From Circinella umbellata (lineage: Eukaryota; Mucoromycota; Mucoromycetes; Mucorales; Lichtheimiaceae): a DNA stretch of 64,000 bases. The stretch is from positions 1-64,000 of the forward strand of contig JAIWNF010000019.1 of assembly GCA_025093555.1 (NCBI GenBank), read 5' to 3'. Positions 1-12,022 of this stretch are shown here, piece by piece. The notes beneath the pieces were generated by a model. That model did not search any database and had not been told where the DNA came from. It saw only the letters and a program-made list of their open reading frames with translations. The position numbers and the translations under genes were made by a program. Position 1 is the first letter of the stretch, and each line of letters starts with the position of its first letter.

Positions 1-159
1 CTTACGTATACACATATCAATATATCCCACTGATAATAAGATTCATATAAATAGAGATACTATTTTATTTTAATAAACTTCAGTTCAATTATTATTCTTT
101 TGGGTCTCGTTGACTTTTTAACGTCTCTTTTATTTTATTATATTTGATTGGTATAACAG

Positions 160-1185
160 ATGCCAGTAAGATCACGCAGGGCCTCGTTAGAAAACACTTC
201 TTCGGCGAGGTCTTGCAGCTGACTAGCCCCAATGAAGTAGCCATGATGGACACGATGGTCAAGATTGTGGATAAATTCCATAAACGACTTGTAGCCATTT
301 GGGATGCCCATCCCAATAAAACAATCAAAACTTTCCATGGGCTCTCCGAAACGGCTAGAGACAAGTTGGCCATGGATGTCTCAATCTATTTGAAGCACCA
401 TTTAAATGACATCCCAATTGATTTGTGTGAGAAAAATTGGGTGTCTCTCTACTTGGTGTACTATCTTTTTGAGAAGCACATTAGTACTTCTCAAAGGTAT
501 ATATTGGGATTTACATATATATAAATATGAATATAGATTAAAAAAGTATTGACGATTTACATTTATTATAGAGATAAAAAACAAGCTCTTGTTCGCACGG
601 CATCCATGTATTTGGGGTATGTTTCATTAGCTAATAGGCAATACATCAAATAATGTATATATATGTGTGTTCTCACACGTTTTTCTTTCTTAATATTATA
701 GAAGTTACATGGATACGGCAAGTGAAAGTGGATTGTCCGCCATTATGTCTTCGTAAGTTATATACATGGTCAATAAATAAACTGTATTAATAATAATATT
801 TTCTTTTATATTTAATATTAGGACGTTTTTTGAAGACGAAGATGACAATAGCATAGCAGCAAACGCCAAGTAAGCAAAATAACAATCTAAAGTAAAATTC
901 TGATCATAATCTTCATATAAATATAGTTTGTCTGCTGCTGCGACTTCTTCAATAACAACAACAACAACAACAACCATCCAAAAGCACCACCTCCCTTCAT
1001 TCTCTGTTCCTTCCTCCTCCTCTACTTCTTCCATGTCAGATCTGGTTACTCTTATGCAGGATAACCGGTATCCTAAGCGACCACAAGGCAACTTTGGTCT
1101 TTCCTCTTTTCCGACCTCCTCTACATCTTCTTCAAAATGGCAGAGAAGTAAAACAAATGCTGTTGTTATGACAAATCATCGGTAA
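160..1185 (+). CDS. 3' part of an unrecognised multi-exon gene
   Basis: Five exons join in one frame with consensus GT-AG borders: 160-496, 572-616, 702-752, 822-869 and 927-1185, ending at TAA 1183-1185. The first begins after an AG at 158-159 and inside a codon, so the true start lies upstream, probably outside the window. The first exon encodes a compact, probably helical region of about 110 residues with alternating hydrophobic and charged positions. The last exon is low complexity, rich in Ser and Thr, ending in a basic tail, so it is probably disordered. I do not recognise the family. The perfect phase agreement across four introns makes the gene model strong although the function is unknown. 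A continuation past 1180 through another intron is possible (CG followed by GTAAAT). Confidence 0.6.
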
Positions 1186-1837
1186 ATGAAATAAAACCTT
1201 TTTTTTTTTTGAAAAATATACTATTATTCTTTATATTGATTTGGACTGTATTATTGGTTAAAGGAGTGACTGAGATATAAATAGACTAAAACTTCATTTG
1301 GTTACGTTCGAGAGTACATAAAACTAAATTAAGAACCTGCCTGCACTGAGTTATAATCCTATACCGCGAACCTCGCAAACCTCGCAAACCTCGCGAATCT
1401 CGTGAATCTCGCGAAAATTTCCCATGGTATAAGGTTTAGATCTGGACAATAAATATAAATAGAATATGTAATATATATATAATGATTGTAATAAGAATAA
1501 GATAATAGTTTATTTATAATAAAGAGAGAGGTTTATATAGTTTTTGTAATGTCTTGACAATGGGTGAATTTACTGTTATTATGTTAATATGTGAAGGTTA
1601 TTTATTGATATCGTGATTATTATTATTGTTATATCGTGAATATTATGGCACGGCTAAAGTGAATGAGGCAGTGAGAACCAATAAAAATAGACTATGACGT
1701 TTGGATTTAGCCAATCAATTTTGACTATGACAAGTTGCTGAGATTTAAACAGGTGGCATAAGAGAGAAGAGAGTTCATAAATTATTACTGTTGAAAAAAA
1801 AGTTATTTCTGTCAAAGGCTGTATCAATAGTGACAAA
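1186..1837. other. intergenic, upstream of the transposase-like gene
   Basis: AT-rich spacer with no ORF that I can support. It holds a short CG-containing tandem repeat (listed separately) and poly-A/T tracts. I looked for terminal inverted repeats that would bound the downstream transposase-like gene and did not find a convincing pair. Confidence 0.5.
1364..1417. repeat. short CTCGCRAAY-type tandem repeat
   Basis: About six imperfect 9-bp units of the type CTCGCAAAC / CTCGCGAAT / CTCGTGAAT stand in a row. The stretch is unusually CpG-rich for this AT-rich DNA and is flanked by a loose inverted pair (TATACC before, GGTATA after). Function unknown; it could be a protein-binding cluster or a remnant of a transposon end. 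Confidence 0.6.
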
Positions 1838-4800
1838 ATGGAATTTAACTTTAATAATAAAAGACGTGGAAGAAAAACAGGAGGAAAAAACCCTAATGCC
1901 GGAAGAAAATCTAATGGACCGAAAGCATTATCTAATGGAGAGTTCATGATTGCGTTTGGAGATGAAAATTCTGCTAAGGCAAGTGATTCCAGGAACGATG
2001 TCAACAATGGGGTTGTTAATACGGAATCTATCAGTAGCCGAACTATTGCCGTTGAATCGAGCGCATTGGAATCGGCTTCTTATGAATCGGCAAGCACTTC
2101 TTCAGAAGCATTAACTGTACTTGAAGAACTAGCTACTGTTGGTGAGCTCCTAGAGGAACAAAATACAGAGGAGACAGTAACAGACAGTAATGTTGGTGAT
2201 GTTGGTGATGACGATGAAGCTGAAGAAGCTGATATACCCATACCAGAAGAAGATGAGCGAGCTGGTGAGGATGAGGATAGTGTGCTTGAGGACTATTTTC
2301 GTAAAATTCAAGATCGCATATGAGCTGAAATGTATCATAATGCAGATCAATTTCCTCAAGAATACCAAAATGGAACATTTTGGGTTTATCCAAAATGTTC
2401 ATTTTTTGCATTGATGGGAGAACAGAAACTCGATCCAAATCTTTTGTACTTTCCGCGTGTGTTTTTGTGGTTTCCTCACGTTTTATTTAAGAAGTTTTTT
2501 AGTAAGGAATTAAAGTGTCCAGGATGTAAACAAACTCTTGGGAATAATGGTTATACAAAGACTCCTTTTGCACGCAGAGTAATAGATATTGATAGGTAAA
2601 AGTTGAAATGCTTTCACTATATATGGAATTATTGAAAAAAACTAAAGTAAAATAAAAATTAGTTGCTTTTATATAATGGGATACCGTTATCAGTGTTTTA
2701 CATCTGGTTGCAAAAAGAGTTATATCAGCAATGATACCGAAATAATTCGTCAGCTACCAGAAACATTACAATGTGAATATCCCGGATATATGACTCATCG
2801 AAGTGGACTATCCAAAACTCTGGGCGATCTATATAGACCATGCGTTCAAAACTCTGTTGGTGCAAAAAGATTCCGTAAAATAATTCGAGAGATACATCAT
2901 CTCAAGCACGCTCGACTTCATTTACAGTACATCCAACATGCTATTTATCGAAGATTACATCAACCTACAATAGCTGATATATTTCAGAACCAACAAAAAA
3001 TAACACCATTTTCTTCATTTAATGATCGATCCAAGTACGCCGGTCATGTCCCATCCCCGCAATACTTCCGCTCATTTTATACCGCATTTATTGGAGAAAT
3101 AAGACATTTAATTGATAAGGAAATGGAAGTCCTTGATGGTGTATATCTTAAAGGTGATCATACCTTTAAGATAATTAAGCTTATAAATAAAATCAATGGT
3201 CAACCAGTATTTACAGCTTTATATACGGTATTGAACGAATACGAAGAAGTTCGACTTCAATTTCTCGTTCCAACAAAAGCATTGTCGAATCTCCAGTGTG
3301 CTTTCGAAGCCATGCGGAAAGCTTATGATTTATATGGATACATACAGCCACAGATTTTTTTTACTGATAACGTAACTGGAGATCAGAGCTTTCTTAAAAA
3401 TGTTTTACCATCACTTTCACAAGACGTCATACCTGTAACTGAAGAAGAATCACAAGAGCCTTTAAATGTCCGTCGTTACCCACTGCTGACCATCCCAAAC
3501 AATATTGACATTAAATGTATTCATGGATTTCTTGAGATTGAAACTTGTGCCGCCAACTTGATTAATAACAGAACTTTTCAAGCCATTGGATTTGATTGTG
3601 AATGGCCTTATAATACTCAAACATATCAGCAAGGAAAAATCGCAACAATACAAATTGCAGATAATAATTGTGTGCTTGTATTATGTGTGTCTGACCTTGA
3701 CGAATTACCAAGTTCGCTTTGCAAACTGTTGGAGAGCGAGTCAGTTGTAAAACTTGGTCGCGGTGTCAATGGTGACTTAAGTAAGATTCAACGTGATTTC
3801 AAGATTGTTTGCAAAGGAGGCCTTGAGTTGGGCGCGTTTTGTAAAGGTAAAGGTGTAATTCACGACGGTCGTCTAGGGCTTGCTGCTATCTGTGAAGCGG
3901 TATTGGAGCATTCTTTGAATAAAGATCAGTCAATCAGGTTAGGTAATTGGGAGGCACCACAGCTGACTCAAGCTCAAATTAGTCATGCCGCTCTCGATGC
4001 ATGGGCATCTTTAAAAGTTTTTGAAGAAGTGAATAGTCATGGTGTAATTGGAATGCGTATATTGGAGCCTACTGCTGACGATGAGGGTACTGTATTATAG
4101 TAAATTAGCTTTATCGATATTTTTATAGTAATAATGTGTTTATCTGACGGCTCTTGTATATATTTTGTATCTAGGTAATCCTGTTTCATTTCATCCAGGA
4201 TCGTTCAAAGAAGCTGTGGCATATGGTGAAATTTCTAAGCAGCAAAAAAAACTAAACGACGTTAAAGTCAGTAAGGGCCGTGTTATTGTCAAGATCAAAC
4301 AGGTTCTAGTACCTGGTGCCATGATCACTGCGCATGATAAATGTCTACGAGATTTTGGAAATCCTCCTTTTGAAGTAGTTGTCAGATTGTCTGAGCTTCG
4401 TACTTATAAAAATGTTCCAGTACAACAATCATCACCAACAACAATACTATCAGAAATTAACAGACCTACATCCACCCACCAACAGCTAGTAGGCCAACAG
4501 TCACAATTAGAAGAAGGTAACAATACACTACTATTTACTTTACTAATAGTAAATAGTTAATGTTTACTGATACTTTGCAACCTGTTAACAGATGTCAATG
4601 ATACGCCTAACGAATCAGATGATGATGAGGAATATGTTTTAAACCAAGTTGAGGAATTGTCAATTATTGATGAAGAAGGAAATTTGCTTGAAGTTGACGA
4701 TAGAGAGATAGATGAATTAAGCCAAGCATATGGCCAACAGCAACTTCGACAACAATACCATAATTGTAACAATATTAATAATCAAGCCTCTAGCAGTACC

Positions 4801-6825
4801 TCCATCAATCCTGCTCAAACAATGCCAATTCATTCACGCATTCTAAAAGATGTTTTTCATTTGATGGATATGATAAAGATCTCCCGTAAACATGGTTTAT
4901 CTAAAGCTTTTTCTAGAGCATTCCGTGATACATTATTTGTTATTGATAAAGACGATAAAAGACTGGTAAAAACAGTATTAGAAAATAACGGAACAACATG
5001 GGAAAAAAAACTCGCCGAGAACCCAAACTGGATCTTTCATAGAGTCAAACGTAAATCAAATATTAATATTAGCATATATATAGTTACTAAACTCATCACA
5101 GTACATGTTAACTAACATACAGTGTATTGAATATTAGGCGTCGTACCTCCTCCCGAAGAATTATATCCTTTGATAAAAAAACTTTTCGAAACCTATGGTC
5201 CATTGCGTTGCGCTCGAACTGGACGACCATTATTTGATTTTGAGAATTGGAGACAGGCAAAAAATGTGCTAAGTACCATTCATTTGGGTCATATCTCTGA
5301 TCCCCCTAATATACGCTTTTATTTTGTCCGCGGTCGTGATAAAGATGGCCTTACACTATATCGCTGTAGCCGCGGGACCAATTCATTAGAAGGGGGAATA
5401 CACCAAAATCTGATCCGTTCCATTGGAGCTTTTGGTGCTAGTGTAGAGTATGTTGATGCTCTATTAGCAGATTATAGACTTAGACACAATATTGATGTAA
5501 GTAACAATTTAAAATTTATTATTCCGCACCATAACAACAAATATACTCTTGTGCTAATATTGCTTGTTCTGGTTTTGGTCTAGGTTGGGATGTTAAATAG
5601 ATTTGAACGTGCTCATGATGGACATTATGATCCTTGGATATATCAGCACATCAACAATCTAGAAAGTAAGCTTAATATGCCTTGCAGTTACAGTGGTCCT
5701 GGTATACATGCGCATTCCCTCCATCTAAATTCTTCAAATGAATTGTTTGGTATATCTCCTATTGCGCCAACATTAATGGAATCATACAACATTGCTAAAT
5801 CAAATCCATATCAAAGTCCTTCATACACCATATCGTCATCGTTGGATATTGCTACATTAATTATAATTAATCGCTCAACCGCACAAGTAACTGGAGCTCA
5901 GTATAAATATATTGCCGAGTGTCAAAAAGCAGCATACGCAATTATATCAGTTCATACAGATAAAGAGAAAATCACATTTAATTCCATTCTTTGTCAGCAC
6001 TTTCCAGATCATAGAAAAAAATCTATAAACTTCCTTAAATTCACTAAACTTTGGTCACAAGAGGTTAACGGTATTGATATATTTTATAAGACGCCAGAGC
6101 AGCTCAATAGTTATTTTACAAAGTGGAAAGAATTTGATAATATTAAACGTACAAAAAATAATAACAAAGAAATCATTGATAAAGTGAGCAAAGATTTAAA
6201 TTCATCAATTCATAAGCGAGCTGCCCCACCTGCACAATATCCATCACCGTCAAAAGCACCACGTACTGGCATAATAGCTCAGACTGACAGTAGCGGTAAC
6301 TTTTCAGCAATATCCAGCACTCATCGCTCTAATTCTCCTCCTCTAATTCGTCCAGCACCTCTATCTATTAATACACAATAACTAGCCGCCGTTATGTTCC
6401 ATCAGCTTATGTCACAACAATTACCTTCTTCCATGCCCGGAATCCCACTTGATACTAGACATGCTGAACAACCTTTTTCTTCTGGACTTTCATCATTACA
6501 GCCTTTAGGTAAGAAACTAGTTTTTTTTATGCGTTTTCATTCCAATATATATATATCGACATGACAACATTATTTAGCACTAAGAAATACAACTTCTATT
6601 ATTACAGCGCTACAAACATTTACAGATAGTAGAAGCAGCAGCAGTAATAACAATATTCTTAAAGGCATCCGTAAAAAAAACCTAAAGACATGTGCCATTT
6701 GTGGCAGTATTGAGTGTAAAGGAAAAAACAATAGAGCCAAATGTGTAGCGAAATGTAACGTCTGTGGCGAAATCGATTGTACAAACAAAAATGATAGAGT
6801 AAAATGCATTCCAAACAATACGTAA
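1838..6825 (+). pseudogene. DDE/RNase H transposase-like gene with embedded 3'-5' exonuclease and C-terminal zinc knuckles, broken by two stops
   Basis: One reading phase runs through seven exons with good GT-AG borders: 1838-2595, 2663-4086, 4175-4516, 4592-5050, 5138-5496, 5584-6508 and 6608-6825. Visible order: an acidic low-complexity N-terminus; a Cys-rich segment (CPGC, later CFTSGC) that matches what I know as DUF6729; an RNase H-like core with the acid residues in KGDHTFK and FFTDN; an inserted WRN/RNase D-like exonuclease (FDCEW, then a GDLSK acid, then HAALDA); a late acid in NSLEGGIHQ that could complete the DDE set; and two zinc knuckles near the end (CAICGSIEC and CNVCGEIDC, each followed by a distal Cys). 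In-frame TGA at 2321-2323 and TAA at 6379-6381 interrupt it; both sides of each stop read on in the same frame with family-like sequence, so these look like nonsense mutations rather than gene ends. The architecture is typical of a fungal transposon-borne family; assignment to a named superfamily is uncertain. Confidence 0.75.
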
Positions 6826-7015
6826 TAATCAATTATTTCAACAATATAAATGCTCACATATTATATATAACACAAATAGCTAGTTATTATCACCATGCTT
6901 CTTTCAAATACTTGTAGATATTTAATCTCATATATAATAATTTTGTTTTTCTCCCCTTCGCTGCGCTACGGGGGCGATTTCCTAATTGAGAACAATTAAT
7001 TCTTCTTGCCTCATA

Positions 7016-7155
7016 CTGGATTTTTAGACTGCTTTTGCGCATTATAATTTTTTTTTTTGCGCACTTGGAATTTTTTTTTTGCGCACAGTAATTTTCTTTT
7101 TTGCGTACTTCCATTAAATTTTTTGCACGCCCTGATTTTTTTTTTGCACATTAAT
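7016..7155 (+). repeat. left terminal inverted repeat of the Tc1-like element
   Basis: It matches the reverse complement of 8944-9083 almost base for base, apart from small changes in poly-T length and a few substitutions near the inner edge. Five or six copies of a T-run followed by GCGCA (variants GCGTA, GCACG, GCACA) are spaced about 20-27 bp apart, which suggests several transposase-binding sites in each arm. Confidence 0.9.
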
Positions 7156-7183
7156 TATTTTTTTAACAAATAAGCTTTTTACG

Positions 7184-8760
7184 ATGTCCACCTTGAACGA
7201 TGTACCAGATCAATTTTTAACTACCTTTGAAGTTAACAGTGGAACTAATGTTCCAGTAAATGAGTATAACTGGGATGTCCCACATGAGTACCTTTATTGC
7301 TTTAATGTGAACGATGACGAGATCATGTCCGAAGCCATCGAAGAATCAACTTCTGGATTAGTTGAAATCGTCAACATGGAATGGATTACCTATACAGGGC
7401 CACAGAACTCTACTACTGACATGCCTCCTGTAGAGCCTCCTATAAGAAGACTATTGGACCTCAATTATTATAAGATTCATCGATCGATACCTAAGGCAAT
7501 GGAAATTGATGAAAATGCTAGTGTTGAAAAGCGAGTCAGCATTGTTCAAAAGGAAAAGAAAAAGTCAAGCAATGCGAAAATTAGAGGACCGTACAACGCC
7601 TATACATCATACAAGATACAGTGTTTGATAGATCTGGTATTTCTGTGTGGCTATTCAGCTAGAAAGGCTGGTTTGGAGCTTGGTTTTGCAGTGCGAACTG
7701 CTCAACATTATTGCCGCCAGTATCGACTTGATGAAGACAAAGTTCTTCCTGGAAAAAAACCTCAGTCTGGAGGAGCTCCTAAAAAACTTTTCCCAGAACA
7801 CACCAAATTTCTCATAGATTACTTTGATGAAAGAGTGACTGCAACACTCTGGCAAGCTAGGGATGAACTCTGTGAGAAATTTAGCATTTCGGTCAGTCTT
7901 ACAGCAGTACATAACCACCTGGTGAACCATTGTACAGTTACATTCAAGAAACTTGAAAAATTACCCGCTGCAAGAATCACACCTAGAGTAATCAACCTCA
8001 GGAAACAGGTGGTTGAGGAATGGGAAAGGGATCTCAACATGGACTATATGAAAAACTGTGTGTTTATTGACGAAGCCGGATTTAACATGCATCTTCGTCG
8101 TAATTTTGGTAGATCAAAGATAGGAACACCTGCTAAGGCCGTTGTACCCACTAATAGAGGTATATCTATTACTATATTTGGGGCTATTTATCATGGTGGT
8201 ATTCTCGATTTGACTTTGAGAAGACCTCAACCTGTTCCTCGTCCAAAGAAAAGAAAGAGAAATAATGGGTCAAGCGAAGAGGTTACCGATGTAAATGCAA
8301 GAGTTGGAAGCAGAACAGAGCACTACATAGAGTTCATTGCTGGATTGATGGATACTCTTGATGCTGATAATATGAAGGGTATGTTCATTAAGAAAGCACA
8401 ACTTACAAATGAATTTATTGTTAAAAAAAGTCATGGGCTCACATTTTCTATAAACTAGGTTGTTATTTAGTAATGGATAATGCACCAATACACACAAACA
8501 GTGGCATTAGAAAGATGATTGAAGACCGTGGGTATAAATGCGTTTATCTTCCACCATACTCACCATTCCTCAACCCAATCGAGGAATTTTGGTCTAAAGT
8601 TAAGGCTGGTGTTAGACGTGACGGCTTGACTAAAGATGACAATTTAAGCAGTAGAATAACAGAATCAAGCTTAACTGTCACTCCTGAGGATTGTCAAGGG
8701 TGGATTCGCCACGCTATCCAGTTTTTTGACAGATGTAAAGCTGGCGAAGCCAATTTATAA
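7184..8760 (+). CDS. Tc1/mariner-IS630 family DDE transposase, two exons
   Basis: The protein is encoded by 7184-8378 and 8459-8760, with an 80-bp GT-AG intron whose removal restores one frame (about 498 residues). After an acidic N-terminus and a basic stretch comes a helix-turn-helix DNA-binding region (around residues 140-185), then the DDE_3 catalytic core: first Asp in FIDEAGF, second Asp in VMDNAPIH directly after the intron, and Glu in the NPIEEFW signature. A Lys/Arg-rich run (around residues 350-360) may be a nuclear signal. The length exceeds that of most Tc1 transposases because of the N-terminal extension. The start ATG is the first in frame inside the left inverted repeat. The gene would excise and reinsert the element at TA sites. 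Confidence 0.92.
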
Positions 8761-8943
8761 TTGAACAAAATGACTTTTTTGCTCTGTTGTCTTTCATTTT
8801 ATTAAGATTGAGATTACTATTTCATTGACTGATACCCGTTCAGTGTTTTAGAAAATATATTGTAATACATATATAGTTATTTCTGAATAAGTTTAATCTT
8901 TGTTATCAAGTATCTTTAAGAACATCATCTATTTCAAAATGAT

Positions 8944-9083
8944 CTTATGTGCGCAAAAAAAAAAATAGGGTGCGCAAAAAATTTAATGGAAGTACGCAAA
9001 AAAGAAAATTACTGTGCGCAAAAAAAAATTCCAAGTGCGCAAAAAAAAAAATTATAATGCGCAAAAGCAGTCTAAAAATCCAG
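8944..9083 (-). repeat. right terminal inverted repeat of the Tc1-like element
   Basis: Reverse complement of the left arm, with the same spaced TGCGC-A-run units. The last base before the TA duplication is G9083. Confidence 0.9.
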
Positions 9084-9104
9084 TACATGTTACCCGTGCC
9101 AATA

Positions 9105-9926
9105 CAGTAAGTATTCGCTAAACCAGTACTCGTTAAACCGGTATTTCGCTAAACCGGTAGTATCTCTCAATTATTTTTTAAATACTTAGTAAAATACTGG
9201 TAATTCGCTAAACCGGTATCCGGTGAACTTTCCTAAATATTTACCGGGTTTATAATAGTATTATTTAATCTTATATAACTTAATATTAGTCTTTTTAATG
9301 GTAGAATCAGTAATACAGGCTTCCTTTAATCTCATCCCAGCTCTTCCCTTTGTTTTCAGCTGGCTACTTTGTTTTCATAGCTATTAAAAATACATAAATC
9401 ATTCTTGTCGTCAAGAGAAAACTTCTCAACATCTTGTTGATAACAGTGTCTCTTTTTCGCCAACTTCACATAGATGCTTTTCTCTTTTTTCTCATCTGCG
9501 TACATATGTACTTCTTTTCAACTTTGTCATGTACTTGTTCATCACCATTGCATATGTAATTATGTTGTTGATACAATTCGTTTTTACTCATTTATTCGAC
9601 TGCTAACCAAGGTCCATGTTAAACACACTTTGTTGTAAATTCATTATCAATCCAGTCTCTGATTAATTATTACTATTTGGTGTATACACCAGTGTCATTT
9701 TTATCACTAAAAGAGTAGCTCAAGTAAATAGCAAAGCTACATTAAGCAGCTAGCTACATTATATGAACTTTTTATCTTATCCCTACAGCTTAATTTAATT
9801 ATAATTATTTTTCCAGTATATTCTACATATTAGTACCAGCTGCGTTCCAATTCGCTAAACCGGTAATTCGCTAAACCGGTACAAATCCTCACATATATCG
9901 AGTACCGGTTTAGCGAATACTTACTG
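9105..9926. mobile_element. non-autonomous (MITE-like) Tc1/mariner-type element
   Basis: The ends form an inverted pair beginning CAGTAAGTATTCGCTAAACC, with TA directly outside each end (9103-9104 and 9927-9928). Inside both ends the motif TTCGCTAAACCGGTA recurs several times (about 9113, 9130, 9149 and 9207 on the left; about 9849 and 9864 on the right, with the inverted copy in the terminal arm at 9903). No transposase ORF is present over 822 bp, so it must rely on a transposase elsewhere. Its ends differ from those of the neighbouring complete Tc1 element, so that element is unlikely to be its partner. Confidence 0.8.
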
Positions 9927-10217
9927 TATTATATCGATGTTATATTATGATTATTAATATTGTGAAGTCAGATCTGATTGGTCAGTTTATAAGCTGATAC
10001 TTTACATGTTGTGTAATGTCCGATCAATATAATATATATACTACTCATTATAATTATCAGATGTCATCAGACATCAAGCCAAGAAACTAAACTATATTAA
10101 CAAGTGCCAAGACCTATAACCAAGAACTTCTTATCAACCATTAAAACATATAAATAGTCGTATTATCATTATCCATAATTATCTCAGTTATTATTAAATA
10201 AATATATTAAACATAGA

Positions 10218-10514
10218 ATGAGTACAAATTCGATGAATGCACTGGGTTCAGTCAATAGTCGTTCTGATGTAATGCTGCCTGCCTTGTGGGGCGTGCACTT
10301 TACAAGAAAACACTGGCTTTGCGAAAACCAAAAGCATTCAAAATGCTCCATTAGTTTCAAAATAAGAAAAGGCCTTATTTGGCTTGAATTGTTTCCAAAA
10401 AAAAAAATTAATGGTGACAGCTTGACAGAATGTCTAAACAATGCAATCAGTTGGCAAGTCATCAGGCTTAAAATTATTAAATGTATAGAAGTTAAAAGTG
10501 TGTATATTCAATAA
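10218..10514 (+). CDS. small hypothetical protein, 98 aa
   Basis: A single uninterrupted ORF with an ATG start next to a possible AT-rich promoter. The product is basic, with a central WLCENQKHSKC segment and several hydrophobic beta-like stretches. I recognise no family. It lies between a MITE and a decayed coding stretch, so it may be the first exon of a transposon-related gene or a short relic. Confidence 0.35.
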   Translation: MSTNSMNALGSVNSRSDVMLPALWGVHFTRKHWLCENQKHSKCSISFKIRKGLIWLELFPKKKINGDSLTECLNNAISWQVIRLKIIKCIEVKSVYIQ

Positions 10515-10589
10515 CAATAATCTTTTAGTTTATTCTGTATAGAGTCTTACCATGTTGTTTTACAGTGATCTGTAGAGTCCGATCCGAAT

Positions 10590-10957
10590 TCGTTCCGATT
10601 TTGCTGACACCATTAGACTCATTTGTCGCGCTTATAATCTTTTTCTTAGCAATGACGCACCATCGCTTGTTGATACTCCCAATAGTAATGATATCATGAT
10701 AAAATGACTTTTTATGTTAGCTATAAATCATTATAATAGCTTTGTGGGTAACGTACGCCATTTGTAAAAAGCTTTGATAGAGGCACTAGAACACGGTACC
10801 AAGAATACCAATACATACGAAAGCTCGTTGTCAGTAAAGTAGCCACTAGAACAATTGATCAAGCAATCCACAGGACTTGAAAAAATAAATAAAAAATACA
10901 ATAGTATTGTCGACAAAGATCCACCCGAAAAACAAATACGTATTCAGCAGTTCTAAT
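10590..10957 (+). pseudogene. decayed coding stretch of unknown family
   Basis: Two blocks read as protein-like with interrupting stops: about 10600-10705 (ending ...SNDIMIK) and about 10747-10957 (charged, with the segment STGLEKINKK). The second block carries in-frame TAA and TAG codons but keeps biased composition around them. No family is recognised. A 14-base string, ACCATCGCTTGTTG without its first base, also occurs in the Fanzor-like relic near 21240, which is a weak hint of shared ancestry. Confidence 0.3.
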
Positions 10958-11362
10958 GTTGAAGTATCAAGTCAATCTAACAGAGCATATGATATCACAG
11001 GCATAGAAACTCGTCAAAAGATTCAAGAAAGTAAAAGAAAGGTTGTATAAAAGAGAATAGACCAGGTTAAATGATTGTTTAAAGAAAAAGAGATTGGGAT
11101 GTTTCAGTACAAGAATACTCTTTATATTCACCTTACAAAGTATATAAACAATGATCACCGTAGTTATCAATTCTGACATACTTTCATTTTATTACCCAAT
11201 TTTAATATACCATACTCTCTTGTATAAAGTACATATTGTGTATTTAATACTTAATGGAATATACAAGAATTGGTGGCAGTAGTAGTAAGTTAATAAAAGA
11301 AAGAGAGTTTACAGTCTCACAATTTTGAACTTTGCATTAATTTAAAATGTGCCATTTTTAAA

Positions 11363-11530
11363 GAGAATTACTACATGGGCTACAAAACTTCAAAGTCAGA
11401 CCACATGGGCTACAAAAATCATAAGGTATGTTAGTAACTTGTAGCCCATCTCGTCTGCTTGCCATATATAGATCCTGTAGCCCATCTCGTCTTCTAATTT
11501 TTTGTAGCCCACCTCGTCTAATTTTTTTTT
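11363..11530 (+). repeat. left terminal inverted repeat of the hAT-like element
   Basis: Reads ACATGGGCTACAAAA twice, then GTAGCCCATCTCGTCT-type units three times in the opposite orientation. It pairs with 13063-13290, which has the same order of motifs in reverse complement, including a shared unique section (CTTGCCATATATAGATCC). Confidence 0.85.
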
Positions 11531-12022
11531 ATATCATATAGTTGATAATTTTCAAAATAAAATTTTTAAGATAATTAATTTCATTGTTGTTACTATGTTT
11601 TTACGCTATAACTACACTTTATTATATTATTCTCTTCCCTAAGTGTATAGTAAAATTACTTTGTGCATGCTACCTTTTCCCTTTTTGACAATTTTATTTT
11701 TCATACTTCTTGTAATGCGCATTGATTTCTGCTTGGTACTTATTATACCATATATTGATCAGTATTGTCAAGGTGTGTGTAGCAATATTAACATCATAAT
11801 TTGTATGTATTATAATTACAATTATTGCTAAATCACGCAGCAATATTAGCATCATTATTCATATGCATGATGATAACAATTATACCATTATGATCACAAT
11901 TATTAAATTGTCATTGTCATTGTCAAAGTCGCAACAATACGTATTACTATTAACTGTTTGTTTTCTTTCTTGATTTATGGATATAAATATACTAATAGTA
12001 TACTACCGGTCTAATATTATAG

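Larger units (their letters stand above)
7016..9083 (+). mobile_element. complete Tc1/mariner-IS630-type transposon
   Basis: A 2,068-bp element is bounded by near-perfect terminal inverted repeats of about 135 bp that begin CTGGATTTTTAGAC. TA dinucleotides lie directly outside both ends (7014-7015 and 9084-9085), the target duplication expected for this superfamily. It holds one transposase gene whose DDE residues are all present. No disabling change was seen, so the element may be young or active. Confidence 0.92.

Noticed and set aside
705..1091. Minus-strand ORF of 128 aa
   Set aside because: It is the antisense shadow of plus-strand exons 3-5 that splice cleanly; its Val/Glu runs mirror the ACA/TCC repeats of the last exon.
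6945..6985. GC-rich CCCC...GGGG stretch beside the Tc1 left end
   Set aside because: A short palindrome-like patch outside the element with no counterpart at the right end; no basis for calling it a transposon end or terminator.
10590..10957. Possible second Fanzor-like copy
   Set aside because: Only a short shared string (CATCGCTTGTTG) with the 21-kb relic; no zinc-ribbon or RuvC motif was seen, so it is listed only as a decayed stretch.
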